A stretch of DNA of 19,023 bases from CAYVBN01 sp964538565 (GTDB lineage: Bacteria > Pseudomonadota > Alphaproteobacteria > Rhizobiales > Xanthobacteraceae). Below are positions 1 to 6,553 of the stretch, piece by piece. Position numbers and translations under genes: made by a program. The notes under the pieces are model-generated. The model was not told the DNA's origin, made no database searches, and saw only the letters and a program-made list of their open reading frames with translations. Numbering within the stretch: position 1 is the stretch's first letter; every line of letters starts with the position of its first letter. The stretch spans positions 1 through 19,023 of the forward strand of contig CAZIGW010000324.1 in the NCBI GenBank assembly GCA_964538565.1, read 5' to 3'.

Positions 1-540
1 CGCGGCATGAAGGAATACGAGATCGCCTTCGACGGCTTCGCCGTGAAGGCGGAAAATCTGCTCGGCGGCGTCGAGGGGCTCGGCTTCAAGCAGTTGATGC
101 AGACGTTCGAGGCGGCCCGCATACAGACCGCGGCGCGCGCCGTCGGCGTGGCGCAGGCCGCCATGGACGAAGCCCTGCGGTACGCCGAGGAGCGCGTGCA
201 GTTCGGCAGCAAGCTGCGGCATTTCCCGCGCGTCGCCGACAAGATCGCCATGATGGCGGCCGAGATCATGATCGCGCGCCAGATCACCTATTTCGCCGCG
301 CGCGAGAAGGACAAGGGCCGGCGCTGCGATCTGGAGGCCGGCATGGCCAAGCTGCTGGCCGCGCGCGTCGCCTGGGCGGCGGCGGACAACGCGGTGCAGA
401 TCCACGGCGGAAACGGGTTCGCGCTCGAATATCCGATCTCGCGCATCCTGAGCGACGCCCGCATTCTCAACATCTTCGAGGGCGCCGCCGAGATCCAGGC
501 GCAAGTCGTCGCCCGCCGTCTTCTGGACGGCTCGAACTGA
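1..540 (+). CDS. Acyl-CoA dehydrogenase, C-terminal part (5' end outside window)
   Basis: This is the C-terminal 179 residues of a flavin-dependent acyl-CoA dehydrogenase, which introduces a trans-2 double bond into an acyl-CoA and passes electrons to electron transfer flavoprotein. The frame is open to the first base, so the gene starts upstream and the ATG at base 7 is internal. The all-helical C-terminal domain is visible: the stretch AEERVQFGSKL near residue 66, then QIHGGNGFALEYPISR with the downstream aspartate, which fits the family's second PROSITE signature. Next comes NIFEGAAEIQ, whose FEG glutamate sits where the catalytic base of the medium-chain enzymes lies. The ETF genes about 2.8 kb downstream fit an electron-acceptor role. 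Chain-length specificity cannot be read from this fragment. The stop codon lies inside one copy of a degenerate tandem repeat. Confidence 0.95.
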   Translation, partial: RGMKEYEIAFDGFAVKAENLLGGVEGLGFKQLMQTFEAARIQTAARAVGVAQAAMDEALRYAEERVQFGSKLRHFPRVADKIAMMAAEIMIARQITYFAAREKDKGRRCDLEAGMAKLLAARVAWAAADNAVQIHGGNGFALEYPISRILSDARILNIFEGAAEIQAQVVARRLLDGSN

Positions 541-624
541 AGCCGACCGGCGACGACGAGGAACGCGGTTCATCGCCCGCCGGCTCCAACTGAAGCTATC
601 CGGCGAGGACGAGGAGCAGGCTTC
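527..624 (+). repeat. Degenerate tandem direct repeat across the acyl-CoA dehydrogenase stop codon
   Basis: Two copies of about 41 bases begin at 531 (CTCGAACTGAAGCC...) and 584 (CTCCAACTGAAGCT...), 53 bases apart. By eye about 32 of 41 aligned positions agree. Shared cores are AACTGAAGC, CCGGCGA and GACGAGGA. The first copy holds the last codons and TGA of the dehydrogenase gene, so the second looks like a decayed duplicate of the gene's tail. It encodes nothing I recognise. Confidence 0.6.
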
Positions 625-669
625 GTCAGGCCGCCTTCCTGGCGCGAACCCGGGCTCTCGGGCGGCGGC

Positions 670-708
670 CCGGGGCAACCGAATTGCGCCCCGGCGCGTT
701 TGATCAAA
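670..708. other. GC hairpin followed by TTTGATCAAA palindrome
   Basis: CCGGGGC (670-676) can pair with GCCCCGG (688-694) around an 11-base loop. A 10-base perfect palindrome, TTTGATCAAA, follows at 699-708. There is no T-run after the stem, so it is not a standard intrinsic terminator. The position, about 55 bases before the host-attachment gene, allows a leader or protein-binding role. TTGATCAA lacks the four-base spacer of a normal FNR/FixK box (TTGAT-N4-ATCAA). The function is unknown. Confidence 0.35.
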
Positions 709-751
709 GGCAAAGCGGCCTCGGCCGCCCGACCTAAGCTGACCGCGTTTC

Positions 752-757
752 AGGAGG
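752..757 (+). promoter_or_regulatory. Shine-Dalgarno AGGAGG that fixes the start at 763
   Basis: A perfect AGGAGG lies 5 bases before the ATG at 763. It decides against the longer open frame beginning at 700, which has no ribosome site and adds 21 residues unlike the family. Confidence 0.85.
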
Positions 758-762
758 TGCTC

Positions 763-1209
763 ATGGGCAAGGTGAAGATCGGTCAGGGCGATTGGGTTGT
801 GGTCTGCGACGGCGCCAAGGCGCTGGTGCTCGAGAACGTCGGTGACGAGAAGTTTCTTCATCTCAAGACCAAGGAGGTCTACGAACAGGAGGAATCAAAG
901 ACCAGCGAGGCCGGCACTGACGCCCCCGGACGGGCATTTGGCTCGGTGGGCGAGGTGCGCAGCGCCGTGGGTCAGACCGACTGGCACAACCAGGCGGAGC
1001 GCTCGTTCCTGGAGAAGCTCGCCGGCCGCCTCGACACGGCCATTTCGGCCGGCCAGACGAGAGGCCTCGTTCTCGTCGCGCCGCCGCGCGCGCTCGGCAT
1101 TCTGCGACAGGCCTACACGCATGCGCTGCGCGGCGTTCTGCGCGCGGAGTTCGACAAGGACTTCGTCAAGATGCCGGTCGGCGAGATCGAGAAGCATCTC
1201 GCCGGTTGA
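763..1209 (+). CDS. Host attachment protein (baeRF-like family)
   Basis: This 148-residue protein resembles the family annotated as 'host attachment protein', originally named from Agrobacterium plant attachment and later related to bacterial release-factor-1-like (baeRF) domains. Visible family features are the N-terminal strand WVVVCDGAKALVLEN (residues 11-25), a charged middle region, the FLEKLAGRLD helix, and LVLVAPPRALGILRQ (about residues 102-116) with the conserved APPRxLGxLR pattern. The C-terminal segment DKDFVKMPVGEIEKHL is also typical. The start is set by a perfect AGGAGG. No signal peptide or membrane segment is visible, so it should be cytoplasmic. The molecular activity of the family is not established. 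The gene appears monocistronic and ends 45 bases before the convergent epimerase-like gene. Confidence 0.8.
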   Translation: MGKVKIGQGDWVVVCDGAKALVLENVGDEKFLHLKTKEVYEQEESKTSEAGTDAPGRAFGSVGEVRSAVGQTDWHNQAERSFLEKLAGRLDTAISAGQTRGLVLVAPPRALGILRQAYTHALRGVLRAEFDKDFVKMPVGEIEKHLAG

Positions 1210-1254
1210 GCCATCCGGTCTGGCCCACGCGGACGTACATTCGCCTGCAGGTCG

Positions 1255-2199
1255 TCAGAGCCGCGTGCGAAACCCGAGCGCGCGCAGCGCCGCCGCCACC
1301 GCTTCGGCGAGCGGCGTGCGCGGAATGTCTCCGATCACGTCCTCGAGCTTGTCGCCCGCGATCCGGTGCGGCGTCTGCCACAGGTATGCCAATTCGGCGA
1401 GCTCGCGGAAGATCGGCACCAGCGGTCCGGCCGCGCGCAAGAGCCACCACGGCATCCGGCTGACGCGCAGATCGCGCCCCATCGCCCGGGCGATGACGCG
1501 GACGAATTCGCGGCCGGTCACCGCGTGCCCGGGAAATCCGAAGGTCTCGTAGGACGACAAGGCGCCGCGCGCTTCGGCGAGCCGCACGCAGGCGACGGCG
1601 AAATCCGGCAGATAGGCCCATTCGTGCACGACGTCGAGCGGGCCCGGGTAGGTGACGCGTCCGTGCGCCAGATCCTTGACGAGGATGCGGTCGAACCAGG
1701 AGCCGGTGCCGCCCCCGCCGTAGAAATCGCCGGCGCGCAGCACGATCACCCGCAGACCGCTGCTTGCGGCCTCGCGCAGGCGTTCCTCGATCCGCACGCG
1801 GATCGCCCCCTTGCGCGAGCTCGGACGCATGGGCGTGTCCTCGTCGAGCGTCGGCGGCATCGCCGCGCCGTAGTTGTACAGGTTTCCGGGAAGCAGCAGC
1901 GTGGCGCCCGCCGCTTGCGCGGCTGCAACGGCGACATCGGCGAGCGGCAGGGCGAGCCGCGACCAATCCGTGTAGGGCGGGTTGAGCGCGTGCAGGACCA
2001 GGTCGGATCCGTGCGCGGCCTTGATGACGGCCTCGCCGTCGAGCGCGTTCGCCTCGACGATCTGCGTCCGGGCGGCGGCCCGCGCCGCCGCGCCCGGTCG
2101 CACAAGGCTCGCGACGCTCCAGCCGGCGTCGCGGAAGGCCTCCGCGGCCGCATGGCCGCAGCGTCCGGCGGCGCCGAGGATCAGAATGTGGCCGCTCAT
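1255..2199 (-). CDS. NAD(P)-dependent epimerase/dehydratase-like (extended SDR) protein
   Basis: This 314-residue protein has an N-terminal Rossmann fold. HILILGAAGRCG (residues 4-15) gives the GxxGxxG dinucleotide-binding motif of extended or atypical short-chain dehydrogenases. DLVLHALNPPYTDW follows as the next conserved strand, then LLPGNLYNYG with the YxxxG-type region, and LRAGDFYGGG (around residue 157), common in NAD(P)H-binding sugar epimerase-like proteins. A canonical YxxxK dyad is not obvious, because the lysine is displaced, so catalytic activity and substrate are uncertain. The ATG at 2199 was chosen because the Rossmann motif starts four residues in. The longer open frame to 2457 adds low-quality arginine-rich sequence. 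It is divergent from the HIG1-type gene, with 296 bases between them. Confidence 0.8.
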   Translation of the reverse strand: MSGHILILGAAGRCGHAAAEAFRDAGWSVASLVRPGAAARAAARTQIVEANALDGEAVIKAAHGSDLVLHALNPPYTDWSRLALPLADVAVAAAQAAGATLLLPGNLYNYGAAMPPTLDEDTPMRPSSRKGAIRVRIEERLREAASSGLRVIVLRAGDFYGGGGTGSWFDRILVKDLAHGRVTYPGPLDVVHEWAYLPDFAVACVRLAEARGALSSYETFGFPGHAVTGREFVRVIARAMGRDLRVSRMPWWLLRAAGPLVPIFRELAELAYLWQTPHRIAGDKLEDVIGDIPRTPLAEAVAAALRALGFRTRL

Positions 2200-2495
2200 C
2201 GTATGCGGTTTCCGTCTCCACCGCGGGACCCCCGGCAGCGGCCGGCGGGCGACGGTAGCATGTGGCGGATGCGCCTCGTGCGGGCTCGATCGAAAGCGCC
2301 GGAACGGGATGCGAGCTGACCCGTTCGACCTGAGCCGTGACCCGCATGGCGAACGCGCGGGGTCCGGACGGCGATCCGGTCCTCGCCGCGGTGACAATCG
2401 TTTGCCGGAAGCGGTGTCATGGGGTTCGGCGCTCGATCCGCATCTTGCGCTCGCCACGATGGCACAGCCGTGCCCGCAATGCTAAGAGGGACGCC

Positions 2496-2693
2496 ATGTC
2501 GACCTTCCTGTCGTTCTACGTGGTGCCGATCGCCGTCGGGGCGGTCGCCGTGGTGCTCCTGCTCGGGCTCGTCAACATGATGCGCGGGGGTTCGCCCAAC
2601 ACCTCGCAGCGGCTGATGCGCCTGCGCGTGCTGCTGCAGTTCATCGCCATCGTGATCGTGATGCTGACCATCTGGGCCATGGGGAAAGGCTGA
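2496..2693 (+). CDS. Twin-transmembrane HIG1-domain protein
   Basis: This 65-residue membrane protein has two predicted helices (about residues 7-28 and 44-62). They are joined by a basic loop, MMRGGSPNTSQRLMRLRV, whose SQ-LMR-RV pattern resembles the hypoxia-induced protein (HIG1) conserved region. Bacterial and mitochondrial HIG1 proteins associate with terminal oxidases or respiratory supercomplexes. That role here is inferred from the family. The ATG at 2496 is preceded by AGAGGG at 2485-2490. The stop lies only 4 bases before the adenosyltransferase start, so the two are almost certainly cotranscribed. Confidence 0.8.
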   Translation: MSTFLSFYVVPIAVGAVAVVLLLGLVNMMRGGSPNTSQRLMRLRVLLQFIAIVIVMLTIWAMGKG

Positions 2694-2697
2694 CGTC

Positions 2698-3276
2698 ATG
2701 GTCGTCCTCAACCGCATCTATACACGCACCGGGGACGATGGAACGACCGCGCTCGGCAACGGCGAGCGGCGCAAGAAATACGATCTGCGCATTGCCGCGT
2801 ACGGGACGGTCGACGAACTCAACGCCGTGCTCGGGATCGCCCGGCTGCACACCTCGGGCACGCTCGACATCGACGTCATGCTGGCGCGCATCCAGAACGA
2901 CCTGTTCGATCTCGGCGCCGACCTGTGTTCGCCCGACAGGGGCAAGGGGCCGGGCGGCGCGCGCCTCGCGGTGACCGAGGCGCAGGTCGGCCGGCTCGAG
3001 CAGGAGATCGATGCGCTCAACGCCGACCTCGCGCCGCTGCGCTCGTTCGTACTGCCGGGCGGCACGCCGGCGGCCGCGCACCTGCACGTGGCGCGTACCG
3101 TGTGCCGGCGCGCCGAGCGGCTGATGGTCGAGCTCGCCGACCGGCCGGGGGAAAGCGTCTCGCCGGCTGCCCTCAAATACGTCAACCGCCTCTCCGATTT
3201 CCTGTTCGTGGCGAGCCGGCATCTGAACGATCGGGGCGCATGCGACGTTCTATGGGTGCCGGGCCAGAACCGCTGA
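2698..3276 (+). CDS. pduO: Cob(I)yrinic acid a,c-diamide / cob(I)alamin adenosyltransferase, PduO type
   Basis: This 192-residue cytoplasmic enzyme transfers the adenosyl group of ATP to cob(I)alamin, making coenzyme B12. The PduO-type ATP-binding N terminus is visible as RIYTRTGDDGTTALGNGER (from residue 6). It is followed by KYDLRIAAYGTVDELNAVLG, ARTVCRRAERLMVELA near residue 135, and the C-terminal NRLSDFLFVASRHLN, all diagnostic of this helical-bundle family. The length is normal. A GGAAAGG ribosome site overlaps the end of the upstream HIG1 gene. No cobalamin-biosynthesis or mutase genes are in the window, so the consumer (for example methylmalonyl-CoA mutase) is presumably elsewhere. 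It lies upstream of etfBA on the same strand. Confidence 0.93.
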   Translation: MVVLNRIYTRTGDDGTTALGNGERRKKYDLRIAAYGTVDELNAVLGIARLHTSGTLDIDVMLARIQNDLFDLGADLCSPDRGKGPGGARLAVTEAQVGRLEQEIDALNADLAPLRSFVLPGGTPAAAHLHVARTVCRRAERLMVELADRPGESVSPAALKYVNRLSDFLFVASRHLNDRGACDVLWVPGQNR

Positions 3277-3295
3277 TCCGGCCGAGCAGTCCACG

Positions 3296-3325
3296 TTGAC
3301 ACCCCAACCGCGCGCCCATTACGGT
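3296..3325 (+). promoter_or_regulatory. etfB: Candidate sigma-70-type promoter for etfBA
   Basis: A perfect TTGACA (3296-3301) stands 18 bases before TACGGT (3320-3325), which matches three of six positions of TATAAT. It lies 58 bases before the etfB start and after the adenosyltransferase stop. The -35 is strong and the -10 weak. Confidence 0.4.
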
Positions 3326-3382
3326 GCCGCCGCCTTGCGCCGCCGCCGTCGGGAGTGGCCGTTCGAATGGAGCAAGCACGGC

Positions 3383-4132
3383 ATGAAAATTCTCGTACCC
3401 GTCAAACGGGTCGTCGATTTCAACGTCAAGATTCGCGTCAAGGCTGACGGCAGCGGCGTCGAGCTCGCCAACGTCAAGATGTCGATGAACCCGTTCGACG
3501 AGATCGCGGTCGAAGAGGCGATACGCCTGAAGGAGGCCGGCAAGGCGAGCGAGATCGTCGCGGTCTCGATCGGGCCGCAGCAGGCTTCGGAGACGATCCG
3601 CACCGCGCTGGCGATGGGCGCCGACCGCGGCATCCTGGTCAGGACGGATGCGACGGTCGAGCCGCTGGCGGTGGCGAAGATCCTCAAGGGCGTGGTCGCC
3701 GCGGAAACGCCGGGCCTCGTCATCCTCGGCAAGCAGGCGATCGACGACGACTGCAACCAGACCGGCCAGATGCTCGCCGCCCTGCTCAATTGGCCGCAGG
3801 GCACGTTCGCCTCCAGGCTCGTAATCGACGGCGACGAGGTCCTGGTCACCCGCGAGGTCGACGGCGGGCTGCAGACCGTGCGCCTGAAGGGCCCCGCGGT
3901 CGTGACGACGGATCTGCGCCTCAACGAGCCGCGCTATGCATCGCTTCCCAACATCATGAAGGCGAAGAAGAAGCCGATCGACGAGAAGACGCCGGCCGAC
4001 TACGAGGTCGACGTCGCGCCGCGTCTCGAGGTGCTGAAGACGAGCGAGCCGCCCGGCCGCAAATCGGGCGTCAAGGTCGCCTCGGCGGCCGAGCTGGTCG
4101 ACAGGCTCAAGAATGAAGCGGGAGTGCTGTGA
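3383..4132 (+). CDS. etfB: Electron transfer flavoprotein subunit beta
   Basis: This is the small subunit (249 residues) of the heterodimeric ETF that collects electrons from acyl-CoA and other flavin dehydrogenases and hands them to ETF:ubiquinone oxidoreductase. It opens with MKILVPVKRVVDFNVKIRVK, the standard N terminus of group I EtfB. SMNPFDEIAVEEAIRLKE follows, then LGKQAIDDDCNQTGQMLAALL, which lines the AMP pocket, and VTREVDGGLQTVRLKGPAVVT, which fits the EtfB signature. The ATG at 3383 is chosen because the family N terminus begins exactly there. The extension to 3296 is arginine-rich and overlaps the promoter candidate. The stop overlaps the etfA start as TGATG, indicating translational coupling. 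Confidence 0.96.
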   Translation: MKILVPVKRVVDFNVKIRVKADGSGVELANVKMSMNPFDEIAVEEAIRLKEAGKASEIVAVSIGPQQASETIRTALAMGADRGILVRTDATVEPLAVAKILKGVVAAETPGLVILGKQAIDDDCNQTGQMLAALLNWPQGTFASRLVIDGDEVLVTREVDGGLQTVRLKGPAVVTTDLRLNEPRYASLPNIMKAKKKPIDEKTPADYEVDVAPRLEVLKTSEPPGRKSGVKVASAAELVDRLKNEAGVL

Positions 4133-5079
4133 TGGCGATCCTGCTCGTTGCCGAACACGACAACCAGAGCCTCAAGGACGCCACGCCCAAGGCGCTCACC
4201 GCCGCGAAGGCGCTGGGCGGCGACGTCCATGTGCTGGTCGCGGGGTCGGGCTGCCGCGCCGTGGCCGACGCCGCGGCGAAGCTCGACGGGGTCGCCAAGG
4301 TGCTGCTTGCAGAAGGTCCGGCCTACGCGCATCAGCTTGCCGAGCCGATGGCCGCCCTCGTGCTCTCGCTCGCCGGCGGCTACGAGGCGATCGTCGCGGC
4401 CGCGACCACGACCGGCAAGAACTTCATGCCGCGGATCGCCGCCCTGCTCGACGTGATGCAGATCTCAGACATCGTGAAGGTGCTTGCGCCCGACACGTTC
4501 GAGCGGCTGATCTACGCCGGCAACGCGGTGCAGACCGTGCGCTCGAAGGACGCCAGGAAGGTGATCACGGTTCGCACCGCGTCGTTTGCGGCGACAGGCG
4601 AGGGCGCGGCTGCGGCTCCAGTCGAGGAAGTGGCGGCGGTGGCGGATCCGGGCCTCTCGTCCTTCGTGGGGGAGGAGGTCTCGAAGTCCGACCGCCCGGA
4701 GCTGACCTCCGCCAGGATCATCATTTCCGGCGGCCGCGCCCTGCAATCGCGCGAGAACTTCACCACCTACATCGAGCCCGTCGCCGACAAGCTCGGCGCG
4801 GCGATCGGCGCCTCGCGCGCGGCGGTCGACGCCGGCTACGCCCCGAACGACTGGCAGGTGGGCCAGACCGGCAAGGTGGTGGCGCCGGAGCTCTACATTG
4901 CGGTGGGAATTTCCGGCGCGATCCAGCACCTGGCGGGCATGAAGGATTCGAAGGTGATCGTCGCCATCAACAAGGACGAGGAGGCGCCCATTTTCCAGGT
5001 CGCCGACTACGGACTGGTGGCGGATCTGTTCAAGGCGCTGCCGGAACTGGCGGCAGAGCTTGGCAAACTGGGTCGGTAA
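4132..5079 (+). CDS. etfA: Electron transfer flavoprotein subunit alpha
   Basis: This is the large, FAD-carrying ETF subunit, 315 residues. The N-terminal domain (about 1-185) is the non-FAD half. The C-terminal FAD domain begins near ARIIISGGRALQSRENF and continues with GASRAAVDAGYAPNDWQVGQTGKVVAP. It ends with LYIAVGISGAIQHLAGMKDS (from residue 254) and VIVAINKDEEAPIF, the EtfA signature. The start ATG at 4132 shares its A with the etfB stop (TGATG). A GTG directly before it (4129) is possible but adds only one residue. With the acyl-CoA dehydrogenase and hydroxyacyl-CoA dehydrogenase around it, the pair serves fatty-acid or short-chain acyl-CoA oxidation. Confidence 0.96.
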   Translation: MAILLVAEHDNQSLKDATPKALTAAKALGGDVHVLVAGSGCRAVADAAAKLDGVAKVLLAEGPAYAHQLAEPMAALVLSLAGGYEAIVAAATTTGKNFMPRIAALLDVMQISDIVKVLAPDTFERLIYAGNAVQTVRSKDARKVITVRTASFAATGEGAAAAPVEEVAAVADPGLSSFVGEEVSKSDRPELTSARIIISGGRALQSRENFTTYIEPVADKLGAAIGASRAAVDAGYAPNDWQVGQTGKVVAPELYIAVGISGAIQHLAGMKDSKVIVAINKDEEAPIFQVADYGLVADLFKALPELAAELGKLGR

Positions 5080-5218
5080 CCTTGGCCACAGGTCGCAGGG
5101 GGCGCGGGTGGCGAGGCGGCGCGGTTCGCAGTAGAACATTCGGCTCGAACACGGGACGAACCGGCGAGATGTGTCGAGCGACGGGGTCCCGGCGGGGCGG
5201 ATGACTCGGACAAACGGT

Positions 5219-6100
5219 ATGGCGCTCAATATTCAGAAGGTCGGTGTGATCGGCGCCGGGCAGATGGGCAGCGGCATCGCACATGTGTGCGCGCTCGCGG
5301 GCTACGACGTGCTGCTCAACGACGTCTCGTTGGATCGGATCAAGGCGGGAATCGCCACCGTCAACGGCAACCTGGCCCGGCAGGTGCGCAGCCAGCGCAT
5401 TTCCGAGCAGGACCGGCAGGCGGCGCTGCGACGCATCGCGCCGGCCGAGCAGTTGGATGCCTTCGCCAACTGCGATCTCGTGATCGAGGCGGCGACCGAG
5501 AAGGAAGACCTCAAACGCCGGATCTTCGCGTCGCTTTGCACGGTGCTCAAACCGCAGGCGATCATCGGCACCAACACCTCCTCGATCTCGATCACCCGGC
5601 TCGCCGCCTCGACCGACCGGCCGGAGCGATTCATCGGCATCCACTTCATGAACCCGGTGCCGGTGATGGAACTCGTCGAGCTGATCCGCGGCATCGCCAC
5701 CGAGGACGCGACCTTCGAGGCGACCAAGGCCTTCGTCGGCAAGCTGGGGAAGATCAGCGCGGTTTCCGAGGACTTCCCGGCGTTCATCGTCAACCGCATC
5801 CTGCTGCCGATGATCAACGAGGCGATCTACACGCTCTACGAGGGGGTCGGAAACGTCGAGGCGATCGACACCGCCATGCGCCTCGGCGCGCACCATCCCA
5901 TGGGCCCGCTCGAACTCGCAGACTTCATCGGCCTCGATACCTGTCTCTCCGTCATGCAGGTGCTGCACGAAGGGCTCGCCGATTCGAAGTACCGGCCCTG
6001 TCCGCTGCTCGTGAAATACGTCGAGGCCGGCTGGCTCGGCCGCAAGACGCAGCGTGGCTTCTACGATTATCGCGGCGAGAAGCCGGTCCCGACGCGTTAA
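5219..6100 (+). CDS. hbdA: 3-hydroxybutyryl-CoA dehydrogenase
   Basis: This 293-residue soluble enzyme interconverts (S)-3-hydroxybutyryl-CoA and acetoacetyl-CoA with NAD(P)(H). The Rossmann motif GAGQMGSG is at residues 12-19. An acidic residue at the end of strand two (LLND, D35) favours NAD. HFMNPVPVMELVE carries the catalytic histidine (about H142), the conserved asparagine and the glutamate. The C-terminal domain contains FIVNRILLPMINEA and the typical ending WLGRKTQRGFYDY. The ATG at 5219 gives the family N terminus. Upstream in-frame ATGs at 5201 and 5171 add poorly conserved sequence. No strong ribosome site is visible. It lies 139 bases after etfA and probably reads in the same transcript. 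Its TAA stop lies inside a perfect CtrA-type box. Confidence 0.93.
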   Translation: MALNIQKVGVIGAGQMGSGIAHVCALAGYDVLLNDVSLDRIKAGIATVNGNLARQVRSQRISEQDRQAALRRIAPAEQLDAFANCDLVIEAATEKEDLKRRIFASLCTVLKPQAIIGTNTSSISITRLAASTDRPERFIGIHFMNPVPVMELVELIRGIATEDATFEATKAFVGKLGKISAVSEDFPAFIVNRILLPMINEAIYTLYEGVGNVEAIDTAMRLGAHHPMGPLELADFIGLDTCLSVMQVLHEGLADSKYRPCPLLVKYVEAGWLGRKTQRGFYDYRGEKPVPTR

Positions 6101-6112
6101 GGCGCCGTTAAC
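6097..6112 (+). promoter_or_regulatory. CtrA-type binding site TTAA-N7-TTAAC
   Basis: TTAAGGCGCCGTTAAC matches the full alphaproteobacterial CtrA consensus with exact 7-base spacing. It begins at the stop codon of the dehydrogenase gene and lies 85 bases before the ATG of the first small gene. It could control the two small downstream genes. Binding is inferred. No clear -10 element follows at the usual distance. Confidence 0.6.
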
Positions 6113-6142
6113 CACCCCGACCACTTCCACCGCGCGTTCACC

Positions 6143-6162
6143 CGCGCGCAAGCTTGCGTGCG
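6143..6162. other. Leader hairpin centred on AAGCTT
   Basis: CGCGCGCA and TGCGTGCG can form an 8-base stem (one G-T wobble) around AGCT. The core CGCAAGCTTGCG (6147-6158) is a perfect 12-base palindrome. It lies between the CtrA box and the start at 6198, in the expected untranslated leader. No T-run follows, so it is not a classic terminator. Confidence 0.4.
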
Positions 6163-6197
6163 TCACCGTGTGGTCCCGTTCGTCTGGGACTCGCACC

Positions 6198-6431
6198 ATG
6201 GACACGACGTCGCTCGCGCTTTCGGTGGCCTGGCTGGACGCGTTTCGCCGCGCCCAGTCGGAGATGCTCCAGCGCTTCGTCCGCCAGGTGCCGCAGGCGC
6301 AGCCCTCGCGCGCCGACCGGATGCTCACCGACGTCATTCAGAGCGCCATCGCGCAAGGCGGAGCCGGACCGCAGCAGGTGACGCCGGCCGCTTCGAGGTC
6401 CTCCGCGCACCTCGTCGATCGCCTGGCCTGA
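6198..6431 (+). CDS. Small hypothetical protein, first of a paired set
   Basis: This is a 77-residue protein I do not recognise. Coding is supported by the strong G/C third-position bias, an ATG with GGGA (6186-6189) 8 bases upstream, and the absence of any better gene. The first half is predicted helical and amphipathic (MDTTSLALSVAWLDAFRRAQ, then SEMLQRFVRQ). The second half is Ser/Ala/Pro-rich and probably flexible. There is no signal peptide, membrane segment or cysteine. Its opening (Met-Asp, then SLA) resembles the next small protein, so the two may be distant paralogues. A CtrA-type box lies upstream, and a GANTC methylation sequence (GACTC, 6188-6192) sits just before the start. The longer open frame from 6054 would overlap the dehydrogenase gene and is not believed. 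Confidence 0.6.
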   Translation: MDTTSLALSVAWLDAFRRAQSEMLQRFVRQVPQAQPSRADRMLTDVIQSAIAQGGAGPQQVTPAASRSSAHLVDRLA

Positions 6432-6553
6432 GCGCGTCGCCGCGCCGCCGTGGATCAGCGCACCGCCGCCCCGCGATCGCGCCCGCAACGGTTCGTTTAC
6501 CGCCCCCTTGCACATTTGCCGTCGGACCGAATGGATCGAACGGAATTGCGCTG

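Noticed and set aside
1366..2319. 317-codon plus-strand open frame opposite the epimerase-like gene
   Set aside because: No domain and Arg/Gly-rich translation. The minus strand has a clear Rossmann motif and better codon pattern.
2200..2495. Hidden small gene or RNA in the divergent gap before the HIG1-type gene
   Set aside because: Open frames here are extensions of neighbouring genes without ribosome sites, and I see no convincing hairpin, promoter pair or repeat.
4129..4134. TGATG overlap of etfB and etfA as unusual
   Set aside because: Such one-base stop/start overlaps are ordinary in bacterial operons and are expected for an obligate heterodimer.
4113..5204. Second plus-strand open frame overlapping etfA
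   Set aside because: It is a +1 frame shadow of etfA, whose FAD-domain signature is unmistakable.
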